NCBI GenBank assembly: GCA_037976565.1
Contig: CP137666.1
Coordinates: forward strand, 59,599,413 to 59,663,412
DNA: 64,000 nucleotides
Direction of reading: 5' to 3'
Source: Mesocentrotus franciscanus
Taxonomy: Eukaryota > Echinodermata > Echinoidea > Camarodonta > Strongylocentrotidae
Of this stretch, positions 34,192 through 44,935 are shown one piece after another (the first letter of the stretch is position 1; every line of letters starts with the position of its first letter). Under the pieces are notes generated by a model. It searched no databases. It saw only the letters and a list, made by a program, of their open reading frames with translations, and had not been told where the DNA came from. The position numbers and the translations under genes were made by a program.

Positions 34192-35389
34192 TTTCCTGAC
34201 AAAACTCAATATTTTGTCACTAAATCTGTAAATGGCAGCAGGATTTTACAGCGTTAAAATCACAATAGTGATAACACGTCGTTTGCTCTGCGATAGCGAT
34301 GTTTGTGTTTCTATTATCATGTTATGCCGCAACACGGGGCTCTGTCTCGTTTCTAAGGTCACGGCTTGGTAAACTTCCTGAAAGGCAGGTGGTTGTCTTG
34401 CAAATTTACATATTCATGAGAGACACCCTCGGGGCAAAGTCTCGAGACGGCTGGAGAAATCTATAATAAATAAAACTCTGCGTTGCTGTAAATACAGATT
34501 TTAAAGTAACACTACCCCTCTGAGATTTTGATTTTGATCCATGTAATATGATACAGATTTTAGTAAAATACTTCAGTCTTCAGACAAAAAATTTAATAAA
34601 TAATTAAACGTACTAAGTCTGGATCTCTAGCTCTAGCTCTATGTACAAAGTACCATACGTACGGTACGCGTCTTTTTTTAACGTAACATAGCCATCCTAG
34701 CGCTGCATATTAATATTTGAATATATGAATATTTGCGTTGGTACGCGGTGTGGTGGAGATCAAAATTAAATCGGCCAGATTATGGACTAACTGCAGTAGA
34801 CTATGTCGCAATGATTGTGGATAAGTTACGACCTGGGTAGTAATTCGCTTACGGTTAGCCTGCCAATTTTCTCGCAATGTCAATTATGTTAGGTAAAACA
34901 TAGCTTTGCACTTGCAATTTTGGTATGAAATCGGGATGAAATCTCATTATTTGATGAACTATCGCATCAGATTCTGTGTGCGTGCGTATCATGAATATTC
35001 ATAAAGCGTATGACGTATAGGCTCATATTGAGCCAATCAAATGCAGCGGTAGGATGGTTAGCTTACGTTAAAAAAACAAGTACGGTACGCGCGGCGCGTG
35101 GAGCGGGCAAATTGAATGTTTACAAAATTACGGACAGCTGAAGAGTGGGTACCTGATCAAGTAACGAGTAAGGAACTAACTATTCTGGTGTCAATTGTCA
35201 TGGTTTGAGCTTAGTATGTTAGTGATTATTGTAGCATTTAGATCTATGTGTGTTGTCATTTTGGGCATAGATCTAATTAGTTAAAATTTGCTTGATGGAA
35301 TCGACTAAATATTGCTGATGACCCCGATCGAGATCGTCTGCGCGAAAGGGACTGAATCATGCATGAACATGTATCCTACATACAATACA
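34192..35389. promoter_or_regulatory. Upstream region of the C3orf84-like gene
   Basis: CpG-containing DNA just upstream of exon 1, presumably its promoter. No TATA box at a useful distance. A near-match to an RFX X-box (GTTTCTAAGGTCAC, 34350-34363) fails one half-site position and is only suggestive. Confidence 0.3.
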
Positions 35390-36170
35390 ATAGGCCTACA
35401 AGTACAACTAGATATATCTAGGCCTACAAACATCTGACGCTGAGCACACAGCCAGCGCCAGTCGGCCAGCTTGGTAGGCCTATAGCCCTAGCCTGGCCTG
35501 GCCTACATCATACATGATTACATGTATGATGTAGCCTGGCCTGGCGTGTAGTCTATCTCATCTAACGTTCGGTTTGCACTTGTACTTTAAGTTGTAGGTC
35601 CAGAGCTAGAGAAGTATAGACCTATATATCATTATATGAAGGGGGTTAATTAACCTAACATTTAACTTGAAATTGACGCCCATAAAATAGTCTAGACACA
35701 CACAAAATATCGTAATGCCAAAGCCCAAACTAAACTGAGTGTGACTGTGACTGAGTGTACGTGATACATATAGTCTAGATCTATAGAGTCTAGTAACTAA
35801 TAGTATGCTGAGCTGCGACAGCTCGAAATCATATTCATGGTAGAGTCTAGAGTCTAGACCTAGGCCGGCCTAGAATAGATCTAGGTGACTTTTAGGTCTA
35901 TATAAAAATCAATGGTGCAGACATAGACTAGGCCTAGATGATCTAGTCTGTACTCTGTAGACTGTAGATCTAGTCAATAACTAGTCATAATTATAAACTC
36001 TATTCGGACTTTAGCTTTACAAGACTTTGGAAGTTTAGACTAGGCCTAGATCTAGAGCTATTTACTTACAAAAATACAAAATTCAAAAAGAATTAGACTA
36101 GTCTATATGTCTTGTAGTTGTAGTTGTAGTGATGTGTGAGTAACTAATGTACTACTAGATTCTAGATCTA
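35390..36170. repeat. CTAG-rich low-complexity island
   Basis: More than twenty CTAG tetramers in under 800 bp, largely as AGATCTAG, GGCCTAG and AGTCTAGA. No reading frame. It fills the native part of the gap between the two divergent genes. Confidence 0.6.
35491..35545. repeat. Short palindrome flanked by 11-bp direct repeats
   Basis: CTACATCATACATG-ATTA-CATGTATGATGTAG (35503-35534) is bounded on both sides by CCTGGCCTGGC. Confidence 0.6.
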
Positions 36171-36711
36171 ATGCACTTATCAATTGTAAGACGCACCTAG
36201 CGACCCCCAGGAAAGGTGCGTCATGGTTTGGTCATTTATCAAAACAATTTTGACGCAGGTACCGTCAAATCAACCTTTGGACTTTGGTCCATCATATCAT
36301 GACGAAAGTAGTGCGCCATTGTCAGTATTACTTGTGTGTGTCAATACATGTATGTGCTGCAGGAACTGCAGGCCGGGCATAGCGTGCAAATCTACGCTAC
36401 ACCGGCATCGAGCGGCCGGCTAGTGCTAGTGTTGCGTGAATTTTAGCTGCATTGTCGTTTGCGAAGACACATACATGACGATCGATTTAAAATTCTGAAT
36501 TCCCATTTGTATGTCGCATGAAATGTTCCACTATATCAAACACATTTTCCCAAGGTTTGTAATGATATTGGAGTTGAAGTGAACTTACTTGGAATTCAAT
36601 AAATGCCTGAATTAAACGGTAAAAAATGTCATTTGTCTGAGTCTCGCCGTTTCATTGCAAAGATAAAGCAGTTTCGGCGGTATGAATGAAACGTATACAA
36701 CGTGTACATAG

Positions 36712-37898
36712 TGTGCCTGCCCCGATGTATTTACTTAGAAGAAGAACAAAAAACGACGCACACGTTCTCTTGTACTGGCTTGTATAGTCTATGCTTCTTG
36801 TAGACGTTTATTTGCTTGCCAAAAGCCGTAAGAACTGAAAAATGACAAGTCAAAACATACAAATAATAAGTATAACGGCATTTACATTTGGTATCAATCT
36901 TCTAAGAATAACACGCTTCAGTGTTCAACGATTAACTTAAATGATCGTTTAATCAACTTCTTGTTGTACGCAATACATGTATAATAAAATAACTTCTTAA
37001 TGTACAAAATACATGTATGATAAATAGACATTTAAAGTAAAGAATGTCTAAACTTCCATTTATGTATCTGTAACTGAAGTATTAATTGTTTGAGAATAAC
37101 CTTCATGCACATTGTGTACAAATAATATTGTTATTAAGTAACTTCATCAGAGTGCTAATTATACACTTAGAATAACAGATTTGCGGTTTACATAATTAGA
37201 GTTAATTCAACACGGCCCAAAATATGAACCACACATCATAATGGGATAAACATATTGTAGTGAGGCACTTATAGGAAAGCTTACCACTGTGCCTGCTGAG
37301 TGCTGACATCAAAGACAGACCGATTTACTTTCAACTTGATGCACATCTTGTTGCAGTTACATCTTGTTACAGTTACAGCCTTATTCTGTTGCCATCTGCA
37401 AATTGAAGGGAATACATGTGTCTGTTTATGTCTCAACATCTAACAGTATACATTTATCATTAACATTACAGATTAATCTACATAACTCATCACCAAGAAG
37501 ATGAGAGATTTTGGGTAGCATGCAAAGTGCATGTACAATACTCTATACTCGCATTCAACAATGCTTTGAATGTGCTATGCGTACTTAAGAACACACACAA
37601 TCATACACACATACACGTGTTCGTTAACAATCAAAGTTCGGCAATTAAAAAGACAACATTTATGCATAAAGATACGTTATAATATCAACCTCGAATGAGT
37701 TTAGTCTGATCGGAAACCATTAATTTAAGATTTTATATACTCTCAATTCTACTTACATCGTTAAACTGATGAAAAGCTCAAGGGTTGATGGCTTCCTTGG
37801 CGATCATTGTTCGTAACTCATCGAACATTTATGTGCACTACTTATTTTGTTTTTATGGAGCGCTAGCGCCCCCAAACTATGGAGTGCCGACTGTCACA
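36712..37898 (-). repeat. 3' LTR of the BEL/Pao element
   Basis: Pairs with 44936-46127 at about 99% identity. On minus it starts TGTGACAGTCGGCACTCC and ends GGCAGGCACA. Confidence 0.95.
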
Positions 37899-38320
37899 CT
37901 CCCACCAAATTACTTACAAATAATTCAGCCTGCCATACAATGACAACCTGAGTCTGTAATTTTCAACTACCGGTACTCCATTACACATGAATCAAGTTTT
38001 AACATGTATTACAAAAAAAACAATGTTGCAACTGTATGTAGCATAGTAACAACTACAGTATAATGCTTAAAGTTAACTACACTAGCACAACTGGGCAACA
38101 TATTTGAACAAAAAAAAGAGTCACTGCCATGCACCGCAGAGCACATAAGGCGCGCAAGAAGGAGGAAGACGGAGCAATGCATCCCGGCAATGACAGACAA
38201 CCGCTGACCAAAAAAAACCCCCATGACAGAAGCCATGAGCCAAATGAGGGCACAGGGCGAGGCGCGATCACAGTCGGTGTACAATTCACCAACAACTCTG
38301 CAGTAAAGTGAGTAAAACAC

Positions 38321-40525
38321 TCATTCAGAATCTGAGTCAGATGTTCCAGGATGTTCCAAGAGGAGAACCACTTTCTGCACTGGTCTCCATAACTCTGACC
38401 TCTTAACACCTTTTTCCAGGTTCTTTGTTCCTACTCGTACCTGGATTTTTCTGACCAAACCATCAGCATCAGGGTTCGCTGTTGTAATTACAGCAAGGGG
38501 CCACTTTACGCGTGGCACTTCGTTGTCCATCAGCAAGACAACATCTCCAATCCTCAAGTTTCTTCGAGTTTTTGTCCACTTGTTATGCCCTTGCAAGGAA
38601 AGAAGGTACTCCTTGCGCCATCGGGACCAGAACTGCTGTGTCAAGAATTGAACCCTTCTCCAAGCTTTCCTCAGGTACATACCTGTCTTAGGAAACTCAC
38701 CAGGAGGTGGCAACGGCACCAACTTTTTCATAGTGAGAAGATGATTAGGGGTCAAAGGTGCGGCAGTACTGGGGTCGTTCAGATTGGTCATCGTCAAAGG
38801 CCTGCTATTCACAATAGCCATTGCTTCATAGAAGAAGGTACGCAGAGAAGCATCAGTGAGTCTTCCAGGGCATAAATCAATAGTGGCCCTCAGGACATTC
38901 CTTATGGAACGGATCTGCCGTTCCCAAACCCCTCCGGCATGGCTTGAATGAGGAGCATTGAAAACAAATTCACACTGCTTGTCTGCAAGATAGGCTTCAA
39001 CCTTGACAGCATCCATTTCCTTCATGGCTACCTGAAATTCATTCCTAGCTCCCACGAAATTGCTACCTTGGTCGCACCTGATTCGTCGGACTGCTCCTCT
39101 GATTGCAATGAAGCAACGTAGAGCATTAATGAATGAATCTGTAGACATGTCATCAACCATTTCAATGTGAACACCTCTAGAACACAGACAAGTGAAGAGC
39201 AACCCATATCGCTTCACATCCGAGCGACCTCTTTTAACAACAAATGGACCAAAACAGTCCATACCCACGTACGTAAAAGGGTAAGAGGGCTCTACCCTAT
39301 CATCGGGAAGGTTGGCCATCTTTTGCTCTTCCTGGGGTCTGCGCAGGCGTCTGCATGTTACACAGTTCTTAATCAACTGCGCTACCAATCTAGATCCCTT
39401 CACGATCCAGTATCCATTGGCTCGTATCTCATTCTGAGTGATGCCTCTACCTTGATGACAGACTTTCTGATGAAAGTGCTGTACGATTGCTCTGGTGATC
39501 TGGCTGTTCTTTGGAAGGATGACAGGATGGGGCAAGTCCTTTAGCCTGCCTCCTACTCGTAGGGTTCCATCCTCATCTAAGTATGGATCCAGATCTTGGA
39601 TACTGCTTGCGTCCTTCACAGTTTTCTTTTGAGTCAAGCACTTCATCTCTTGAGAGTAAGTCTCTCTTTGGACTAGCTGAAGGATGAAGGCCTTAGCCGT
39701 CTCTCTTTCTTGAGCAAGTGAGGCTCGTTCATCAGCTTTCTTTGAGGCCATTTTGAGTCGACACAAGACTCTAACCATCAAAGACCAGCTAGAGAGTCTG
39801 GCTAGACGCTGTAGCAGGTCTGGCTTGTCAAGATTGAGGTTAGTTGCAAAGATAGCTATCTTTACCTCAGGGTCACCAACATTCAGTTGCGCAGAGATAT
39901 CTCTGAACTCTAGGTTACGTTCCCAAAGGAAGTCTGGTCCATTCATCCATTGCTTGGTCTTCAATAGCTCTGTAGGACTGAGTCCTCTGGACGCATGGTC
40001 GGCCGGATTCTCTTCGGTGGGTACGTAGTGCCATTGATCTTGGAGACTTCTATCCCTGATTAGCTGAACTCTGTTCGCCACAAATGTATGAAACCTTCGG
40101 GCCTCATTGTTGATGTAGCCTATGACTACCTTGGAGTCAGTCCAAAAGAACTCCTCAACCAGTTGAAGCTCCAGTTCGTCTTTCAACATAGAGCTGACCT
40201 TAGCTGAGACCACCGCAGCTGTTAACTCTAGTCGAGGTATGGTTACTACCTTGGATGGAGCGACTCTCGCTTTGGCAAAAATCAGAGAGCAATGAACTTC
40301 CTCCTTCTCATTCACGAGCCGTACATATGAGCACTGACCATATCCTGTGGTGCTGGCATCTGAGAAGTGGTGCAGTTGCACTACAGCTGGATTGCTGAAG
40401 CCAGGGGGATGGAGACATCGAGGAATCCTAGGGACTCTAACTGCGGCAGTTCCTTGAGCCACTGATCCCATGATGGTCGCAAGGTTTCCGGGACTGGATC
40501 GTCCCATCCAAGTCCCCTTCGACAC
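38321..40525 (-). CDS. BEL/Pao RNase H and integrase
   Basis: A 734-codon frame; the true join is near 40425, so its first ~30 codons are out of context. RNase H residues: FSDAS, LELTAAV, WTDSKVV, NPADHASRG. Integrase: zinc domain H..H..CVTCRR, then GMDCFGP, RCDQGSNF and GVWERQI (the D, D and E of the active site). A DUF5641-like C terminus (GDVVLLMDNEVPRVKWPL) closes it. After the TGA a hydrophobic 103-codon frame follows in the same phase, with no env-like features. Confidence 0.9.
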   Translation of the reverse strand: MSKGTWMGRSSPGNLATIMGSVAQGTAAVRVPRIPRCLHPPGFSNPAVVQLHHFSDASTTGYGQCSYVRLVNEKEEVHCSLIFAKARVAPSKVVTIPRLELTAAVVSAKVSSMLKDELELQLVEEFFWTDSKVVIGYINNEARRFHTFVANRVQLIRDRSLQDQWHYVPTEENPADHASRGLSPTELLKTKQWMNGPDFLWERNLEFRDISAQLNVGDPEVKIAIFATNLNLDKPDLLQRLARLSSWSLMVRVLCRLKMASKKADERASLAQERETAKAFILQLVQRETYSQEMKCLTQKKTVKDASSIQDLDPYLDEDGTLRVGGRLKDLPHPVILPKNSQITRAIVQHFHQKVCHQGRGITQNEIRANGYWIVKGSRLVAQLIKNCVTCRRLRRPQEEQKMANLPDDRVEPSYPFTYVGMDCFGPFVVKRGRSDVKRYGLLFTCLCSRGVHIEMVDDMSTDSFINALRCFIAIRGAVRRIRCDQGSNFVGARNEFQVAMKEMDAVKVEAYLADKQCEFVFNAPHSSHAGGVWERQIRSIRNVLRATIDLCPGRLTDASLRTFFYEAMAIVNSRPLTMTNLNDPSTAAPLTPNHLLTMKKLVPLPPPGEFPKTGMYLRKAWRRVQFLTQQFWSRWRKEYLLSLQGHNKWTKTRRNLRIGDVVLLMDNEVPRVKWPLAVITTANPDADGLVRKIQVRVGTKNLEKGVKRSELWRPVQKVVLLLEHPGTSDSDSE

Positions 40526-41466
40526 ATTTCCTGAAGGATTTTCTTCCCCTGTAGCACCACGGGGGCCACAAAACCCAGCGGGTCATACAGTGAGGCCACT
40601 GTTGAGAGAATACCTCTTCTGGACCACGGCTGCTCCTTCAGGGCAATCTTGAAACAAAGATGGTCAGCTGCTAAGTTCCACGAGATTCCCAAAGCTCTCT
40701 CAATTGACTCTTCTAAGTTGAGGTCCAAACTAGTGACATCAACAGAGCGCTCTGACTCTGGGATGCTCTCTAAGACAGATTTCGTGTTAGACACAAACTT
40801 GTGGAGGCGTATACCCCCTCTCTGGCAAAGTTCCATGGCTTCTCTTGCCAAGTGAATGGCCTCTTCTGAACTTGGTAGACTTGTTATACCATCGTCCACA
40901 TAGAAATTTCTCGCTAGGAAACGTGAAGCCATGGGGAAGTCATCTTTGTGCTCTTTGGCAAGGTGCTTTAGGCCATAGTTCGCACATCCTGGTGAGGACG
41001 CAGCACCGAAAAGGTGTACCTTCATTCGATAATCCACTGGCTTGCCCTTTGTGCTGTTGCCCTCCCACCATAGGAAGCGTAGGAAATCTCGATGTTCTTC
41101 TGTCACATGGAATTGAAAGAACATCTTCTCAATATCACACATGATGGCCACATCGTGCTGCCTGAATCTGAGCAGTACTCCCACCAAGGCATTTGTAAGG
41201 TCAGGGCCTTTCAGGAGATGATCATTCAAACATGTACCACGGAATCTTGCTGAGCAGTCAAAAACTACTCTGATTTTCTTCTTTTGAGGATGGTAAACAC
41301 CATGATGTGGGATGTAGTTCGTCGACCCAAGGGGACTTTCTTCCTGTACCCTCTCTGCATAGCCATTCCTGATCATTTCAGTCATGAAAGCCTGGTACTG
41401 CTCCTTGTACTTTGTGTCCCTTTCCATCTTTCTTTGTAGGTGCTTGAGCCTTACTTTGAACAGCAA
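40381..41466 (-). CDS. BEL/Pao reverse transcriptase
   Basis: A 361-codon frame continuing the polyprotein after a one-base shift. Motifs: KIRVVFDCSA, AIMCDIEKMFFQF (first catalytic Asp), LFGAASSPGCANYGL, and FYVDDGI (the catalytic YVDD, 40889-40909). Ends with the Peptidase_A17/Pao-type connection region (YDPLGFVAPV) and loses frame near 40425. Confidence 0.9.
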   Translation of the reverse strand: MLFKVRLKHLQRKMERDTKYKEQYQAFMTEMIRNGYAERVQEESPLGSTNYIPHHGVYHPQKKKIRVVFDCSARFRGTCLNDHLLKGPDLTNALVGVLLRFRQHDVAIMCDIEKMFFQFHVTEEHRDFLRFLWWEGNSTKGKPVDYRMKVHLFGAASSPGCANYGLKHLAKEHKDDFPMASRFLARNFYVDDGITSLPSSEEAIHLAREAMELCQRGGIRLHKFVSNTKSVLESIPESERSVDVTSLDLNLEESIERALGISWNLAADHLCFKIALKEQPWSRRGILSTVASLYDPLGFVAPVVLQGKKILQEMCRRGLGWDDPVPETLRPSWDQWLKELPQLESLGFLDVSIPLASAIQL

Positions 41467-43678
41467 GATGCCTGTTGTTCGGCATTTCTGGCCTTTTCTT
41501 GAAAGGCAGTGGCATTACCAGGTGACCGTCTTCATTCTTTGCAATGGTGGCTTCCAGGTGTTTGACGAACTCTATGTCTTCTTGTGAGTAGGCCATGTCC
41601 TTACTGGACCTCTCAGAGAAATCTGCCTCTAGGGCCTTAAGCACATCCTTGGGTGCAACCCCTGGCAACTCCCGTGTAGCCACTCTGCCACATCGACTAG
41701 AATCGATGTCACCTTCTTGAGTATTGGCTGCACCGATGACGCTCCATCCCAAGTCTGTCAGAATAGCGTAAGGCTCGGCATCGGTGCCCGTGACCACCTG
41801 CCTAGGTACTAGGGCTTTCGGGCAGTTGTATCCTATTAGCAGTCCAACTTCGCATCCCTGGAGGGCAGACATATCCCTAGCGATGTCTTGGAGGTGTGGC
41901 CACTTGTCGGTGGTTTCCCTAGTTGGAATATGTTCGCGGTCTGCCGGGATAAATTCTCTAGTATAACATTTTGAGATCTTTACCTTAGTGGGAGATGTCA
42001 TGCCTCTTACGATCAGGTTGGATACTGCATCGCACTGGATGGTGGATGAGGACGTCATGGTCGATAATTGCAGTCTTAAGGGCTGTCGCTGCACGCCTAA
42101 GCTCTGAGCTACCTCTTCGAGGACGAAGGAGGCATCACTCTGCGTGTCTAATAGAGCGTATGTTAAAACCTCCTTTGATGGAGATTGCTCCGAGGCGACC
42201 CATACTGGCACAATCATTGATGTACTTGTTGCTTTTCCAAAGTGTAGCTTGTGGGATGTTGTTGCGGCTTGATCCGCTTTGTCTTCTTGATTTGCCTCAG
42301 GACGCCACTCATGGAGGGAGGAGGGATGTCTTTTGCCGCACACCTCGCATTTATGTCTCTTCGTACAATCCTTGCTGAAATGCCCTTGGCGAAGACACCC
42401 GAAACAGAAACCATTCTCCTTTACAAAACTTTTGCGATCACCTAAGGATTTGATCTTGAATTGAGCACATCCATCTAGGAAATGTTCTGTTGACCGGCAC
42501 AGGCCACAGCCTTTGGCAGGTTTCTTGCCTTCAGTCGGGTGCTTGTGGTGCTTCTCCTTGCTTTTCACGGCCATTGCAGAGCTTTTCTTTGTAGGAATCT
42601 TATCTTTCCTTAAGCTTGCGGAATCGCTGCTCTTTAAGGCCTCCAATGAAGAGATCGGATTGTTGGCGATTTGTGCCTCCTTAAGCATGAAACCCACAAA
42701 AGACTTAAATTGTGGATACAATCCCCCATTCTGGATGGCATTGGTAACCTGCCTGTTCCAGCTGGCAGCAAGCCATTCAGGCAGCTTACCGAGCAGCCTT
42801 TGATTTTCAATGCAGTCATTTAACACTTCTAAACCTGGTACATACGGCATGGCATCCATGCAGCTTTTTAGAAAGTCTGCATACTTTTGAAGCGCCTTCC
42901 CGTCTCTTGATGGAATCTTTGGCCAATTGTGGAGCTTTTCTCGGAACACCCTTTGCACTTGAAAGGGGTGGCCATATCTCTGCTTTAGAGTATTCCATGC
43001 GCCAGCATATGCATCCTCTGAGCTGCCGTAGAAAAATCCTTCGATTGCCTCTCTTGCCTGTCCTGTAACATATTGTCTCAGGTAATACAGCTTCTCTGTG
43101 GGCGGTATTCTATCTCCAATGAGCGTCTTGAAGCTCCTCTCAAATTTTACGAACTCAAGAGGATTACCACTAAAGGTATGCGGCACTGGAACTGGCAGCC
43201 GATTCCGATACATGTTGTCTGCTAGGGCTTGAGCAAACTGCTGGGTATCTAGCAGTGGCGATGACCGAGGAGGATTATCACTGGCAAGGGGTGATGCTGT
43301 TGGGCCTTCTGAAAGAGTATCTGCATAATCGACAGATGAAGGAGGCCGAGGTGAGAGCTTGCTGGGAGGAGGCACTGCGGGCTGATCAGGAAGACTAAAG
43401 GTGGCAGGGATTGGTGTGGCTTCAGGCTGCTGGCTTGTTCCTGCATCTGGGTCCACCTCACTTAAGGATGAGCTAAAGACTGACTTTGCATAATCTTGCT
43501 TCAAGAGTTCTCTTGCGATTTGCCTGCGGTCCTCTGCATCAAAGGGACTTCCCAGTGATCCTACAACTTCCTCAAGGGCATTTAAGCCATCTCTTACCAT
43601 TGCATTAGCTCTGTCCATCCTTTCCCTCACTTCTCTAATAGGAGCCTTGTGCTTCCTTAAGTCCTCAAATATCTTCAC
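41378..43678 (-). CDS. BEL/Pao Gag and aspartic protease
   Basis: A 766-codon frame. It holds a Gag core of the DUF1759 type (PHTFSGNPLEFVKFERSF), two cysteine-rich knuckles including CFGCLRQGHFSKDC and a CEVCGKRH finger, and a retropepsin-like site ALLDTQSDASF in which DTQ is the BEL-type variant of DTG. It then runs into the N-terminal part of the Pao reverse-transcriptase region (HLVMPLPFKKRPEMPNNR) before losing frame near 41455. Confidence 0.85.
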   Translation of the reverse strand: MKIFEDLRKHKAPIREVRERMDRANAMVRDGLNALEEVVGSLGSPFDAEDRRQIARELLKQDYAKSVFSSSLSEVDPDAGTSQQPEATPIPATFSLPDQPAVPPPSKLSPRPPSSVDYADTLSEGPTASPLASDNPPRSSPLLDTQQFAQALADNMYRNRLPVPVPHTFSGNPLEFVKFERSFKTLIGDRIPPTEKLYYLRQYVTGQAREAIEGFFYGSSEDAYAGAWNTLKQRYGHPFQVQRVFREKLHNWPKIPSRDGKALQKYADFLKSCMDAMPYVPGLEVLNDCIENQRLLGKLPEWLAASWNRQVTNAIQNGGLYPQFKSFVGFMLKEAQIANNPISSLEALKSSDSASLRKDKIPTKKSSAMAVKSKEKHHKHPTEGKKPAKGCGLCRSTEHFLDGCAQFKIKSLGDRKSFVKENGFCFGCLRQGHFSKDCTKRHKCEVCGKRHPSSLHEWRPEANQEDKADQAATTSHKLHFGKATSTSMIVPVWVASEQSPSKEVLTYALLDTQSDASFVLEEVAQSLGVQRQPLRLQLSTMTSSSTIQCDAVSNLIVRGMTSPTKVKISKCYTREFIPADREHIPTRETTDKWPHLQDIARDMSALQGCEVGLLIGYNCPKALVPRQVVTGTDAEPYAILTDLGWSVIGAANTQEGDIDSSRCGRVATRELPGVAPKDVLKALEADFSERSSKDMAYSQEDIEFVKHLEATIAKNEDGHLVMPLPFKKRPEMPNNRHLAVQSKAQAPTKKDGKGHKVQGAVPGFHD

Positions 43679-43902
43679 TAATTCCCTTTCTCCGACTTGA
43701 GTGCCTCGATATGTCGCTTGATCGACTCTTCTTCCCTTTCTGCTTTGATAGCTTTCCTTGCTTCCTTAACGATGGTTTTGAGAGCACCATAGGTTTTGAA
43801 GAACTTTCGCTCTGTCTTTACTGCTTCTTCACCTTGCAGCGCTGCCATCTTTTCAGTAGGTTGTCGCTCTCTAGAAGACTTTCTACTGTGAGACTCCGAC
43901 AT
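43678..43902 (-). CDS. BEL/Pao Gag N-terminal segment (frame-broken)
   Basis: 74 codons of Lys/Glu-rich helical sequence from an ATG, ending at TAG exactly where the next frame, which reads on as RELVKIFEDLR, takes over. The change near GAGAAAGGG is a one-base frame shift. About 1 kb of untranslated leader separates it from the 5' LTR. Confidence 0.7.
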   Translation of the reverse strand: MSESHSRKSSRERQPTEKMAALQGEEAVKTERKFFKTYGALKTIVKEARKAIKAEREEESIKRHIEALKSEKGN

Positions 43903-44935
43903 CTTATCCTAAAACCAATGAATCTAGGAGAAGCCAATGAAATGCAAACCCTACAACCGCTCAACCCGCCTACTTATCTAAGCGATACAATCCAACTGAT
44001 ACCAGACCATACCCAAAGCATCAGTCAGGGGGCCCCAGACCATGTCACCAGCCGAAGCCGAAATACAAAGCTCGCAACCCCACATGCGCACTACTTATGC
44101 ACACGGCAATGCAGGACAGCGACTCCAAAGGCAAATTCAATTGCTCAGTTGTGCACTACAATTTCATATCGATAGGTGCACACCTACTTTACAATTAAAA
44201 CATCTATAACATGTCAGTCATGAAATTTAGAATAATCTTCAACTATGGTAGAAATTTTGATTTGACCAAAACTTGCTCACAATAAACAACTTGAACTTTC
44301 AAACACAAAAATCATTGAAATTTGCATTTTTAACCAAAAAGGTTATCGATTAGCCTAAACAGCTAGTATTAATTCCAAAAATTAAAAGGAATCCTTAGCT
44401 TTAATTAATTAGCAAATATTTAAAGGCCTATACCACAAATTTTGCCGATGCCAATACAATTTGTGCTTCTTATCTTATTTTGCACAAATTATTACCCAAA
44501 TTTGCACATTCATAAAAATGTAAGGCTCTAGTACAAATAAATGTACTAAATTTATCAAAGCCATTCAAATTGCAGCAGCAATACCAAATCAACCACTACG
44601 ATATTACCGTTTCAAAGGGTATACCAACGAGCTGCTTCCACAAAACCAAATTAAGTGGAATGTATGGAATAGTTCAATGTTCTTTCAAGGTCACTGTTTA
44701 TCAATTGTAGCTTGAACTCCTTTTCGTGTACACTCTTGGTCTTTGAATGTGTACACACGATGACTTGAGCTTGAGAGTTCAACGGCGATGCCATGAGTCT
44801 TGAAGAGATGCTTAGTGACCTCGCTGACGATGTAGCCTTCCACGTCCCGGATGCATGCATCATCTATGTAGTGGGTAGTGTGTAGTCGCTAACTTGTGGG
44901 TAGAGTTCTTACCACCCTGTGGGTAGTGTTCTTAC

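Noticed and set aside
34350..34363. RFX X-box near the ciliary-type gene
   Set aside because: One half-site position does not fit the consensus; too weak to call.
38009..38320. 103-codon hydrophobic frame right after the retroelement pol stop
   Set aside because: No env-like features such as a furin site, cysteine pattern or anchor in the right place; probably chance readthrough space.
43711..44175. 154-codon plus-strand frame in the retroelement leader
   Set aside because: Antisense to Gag and leader, no homology by eye.
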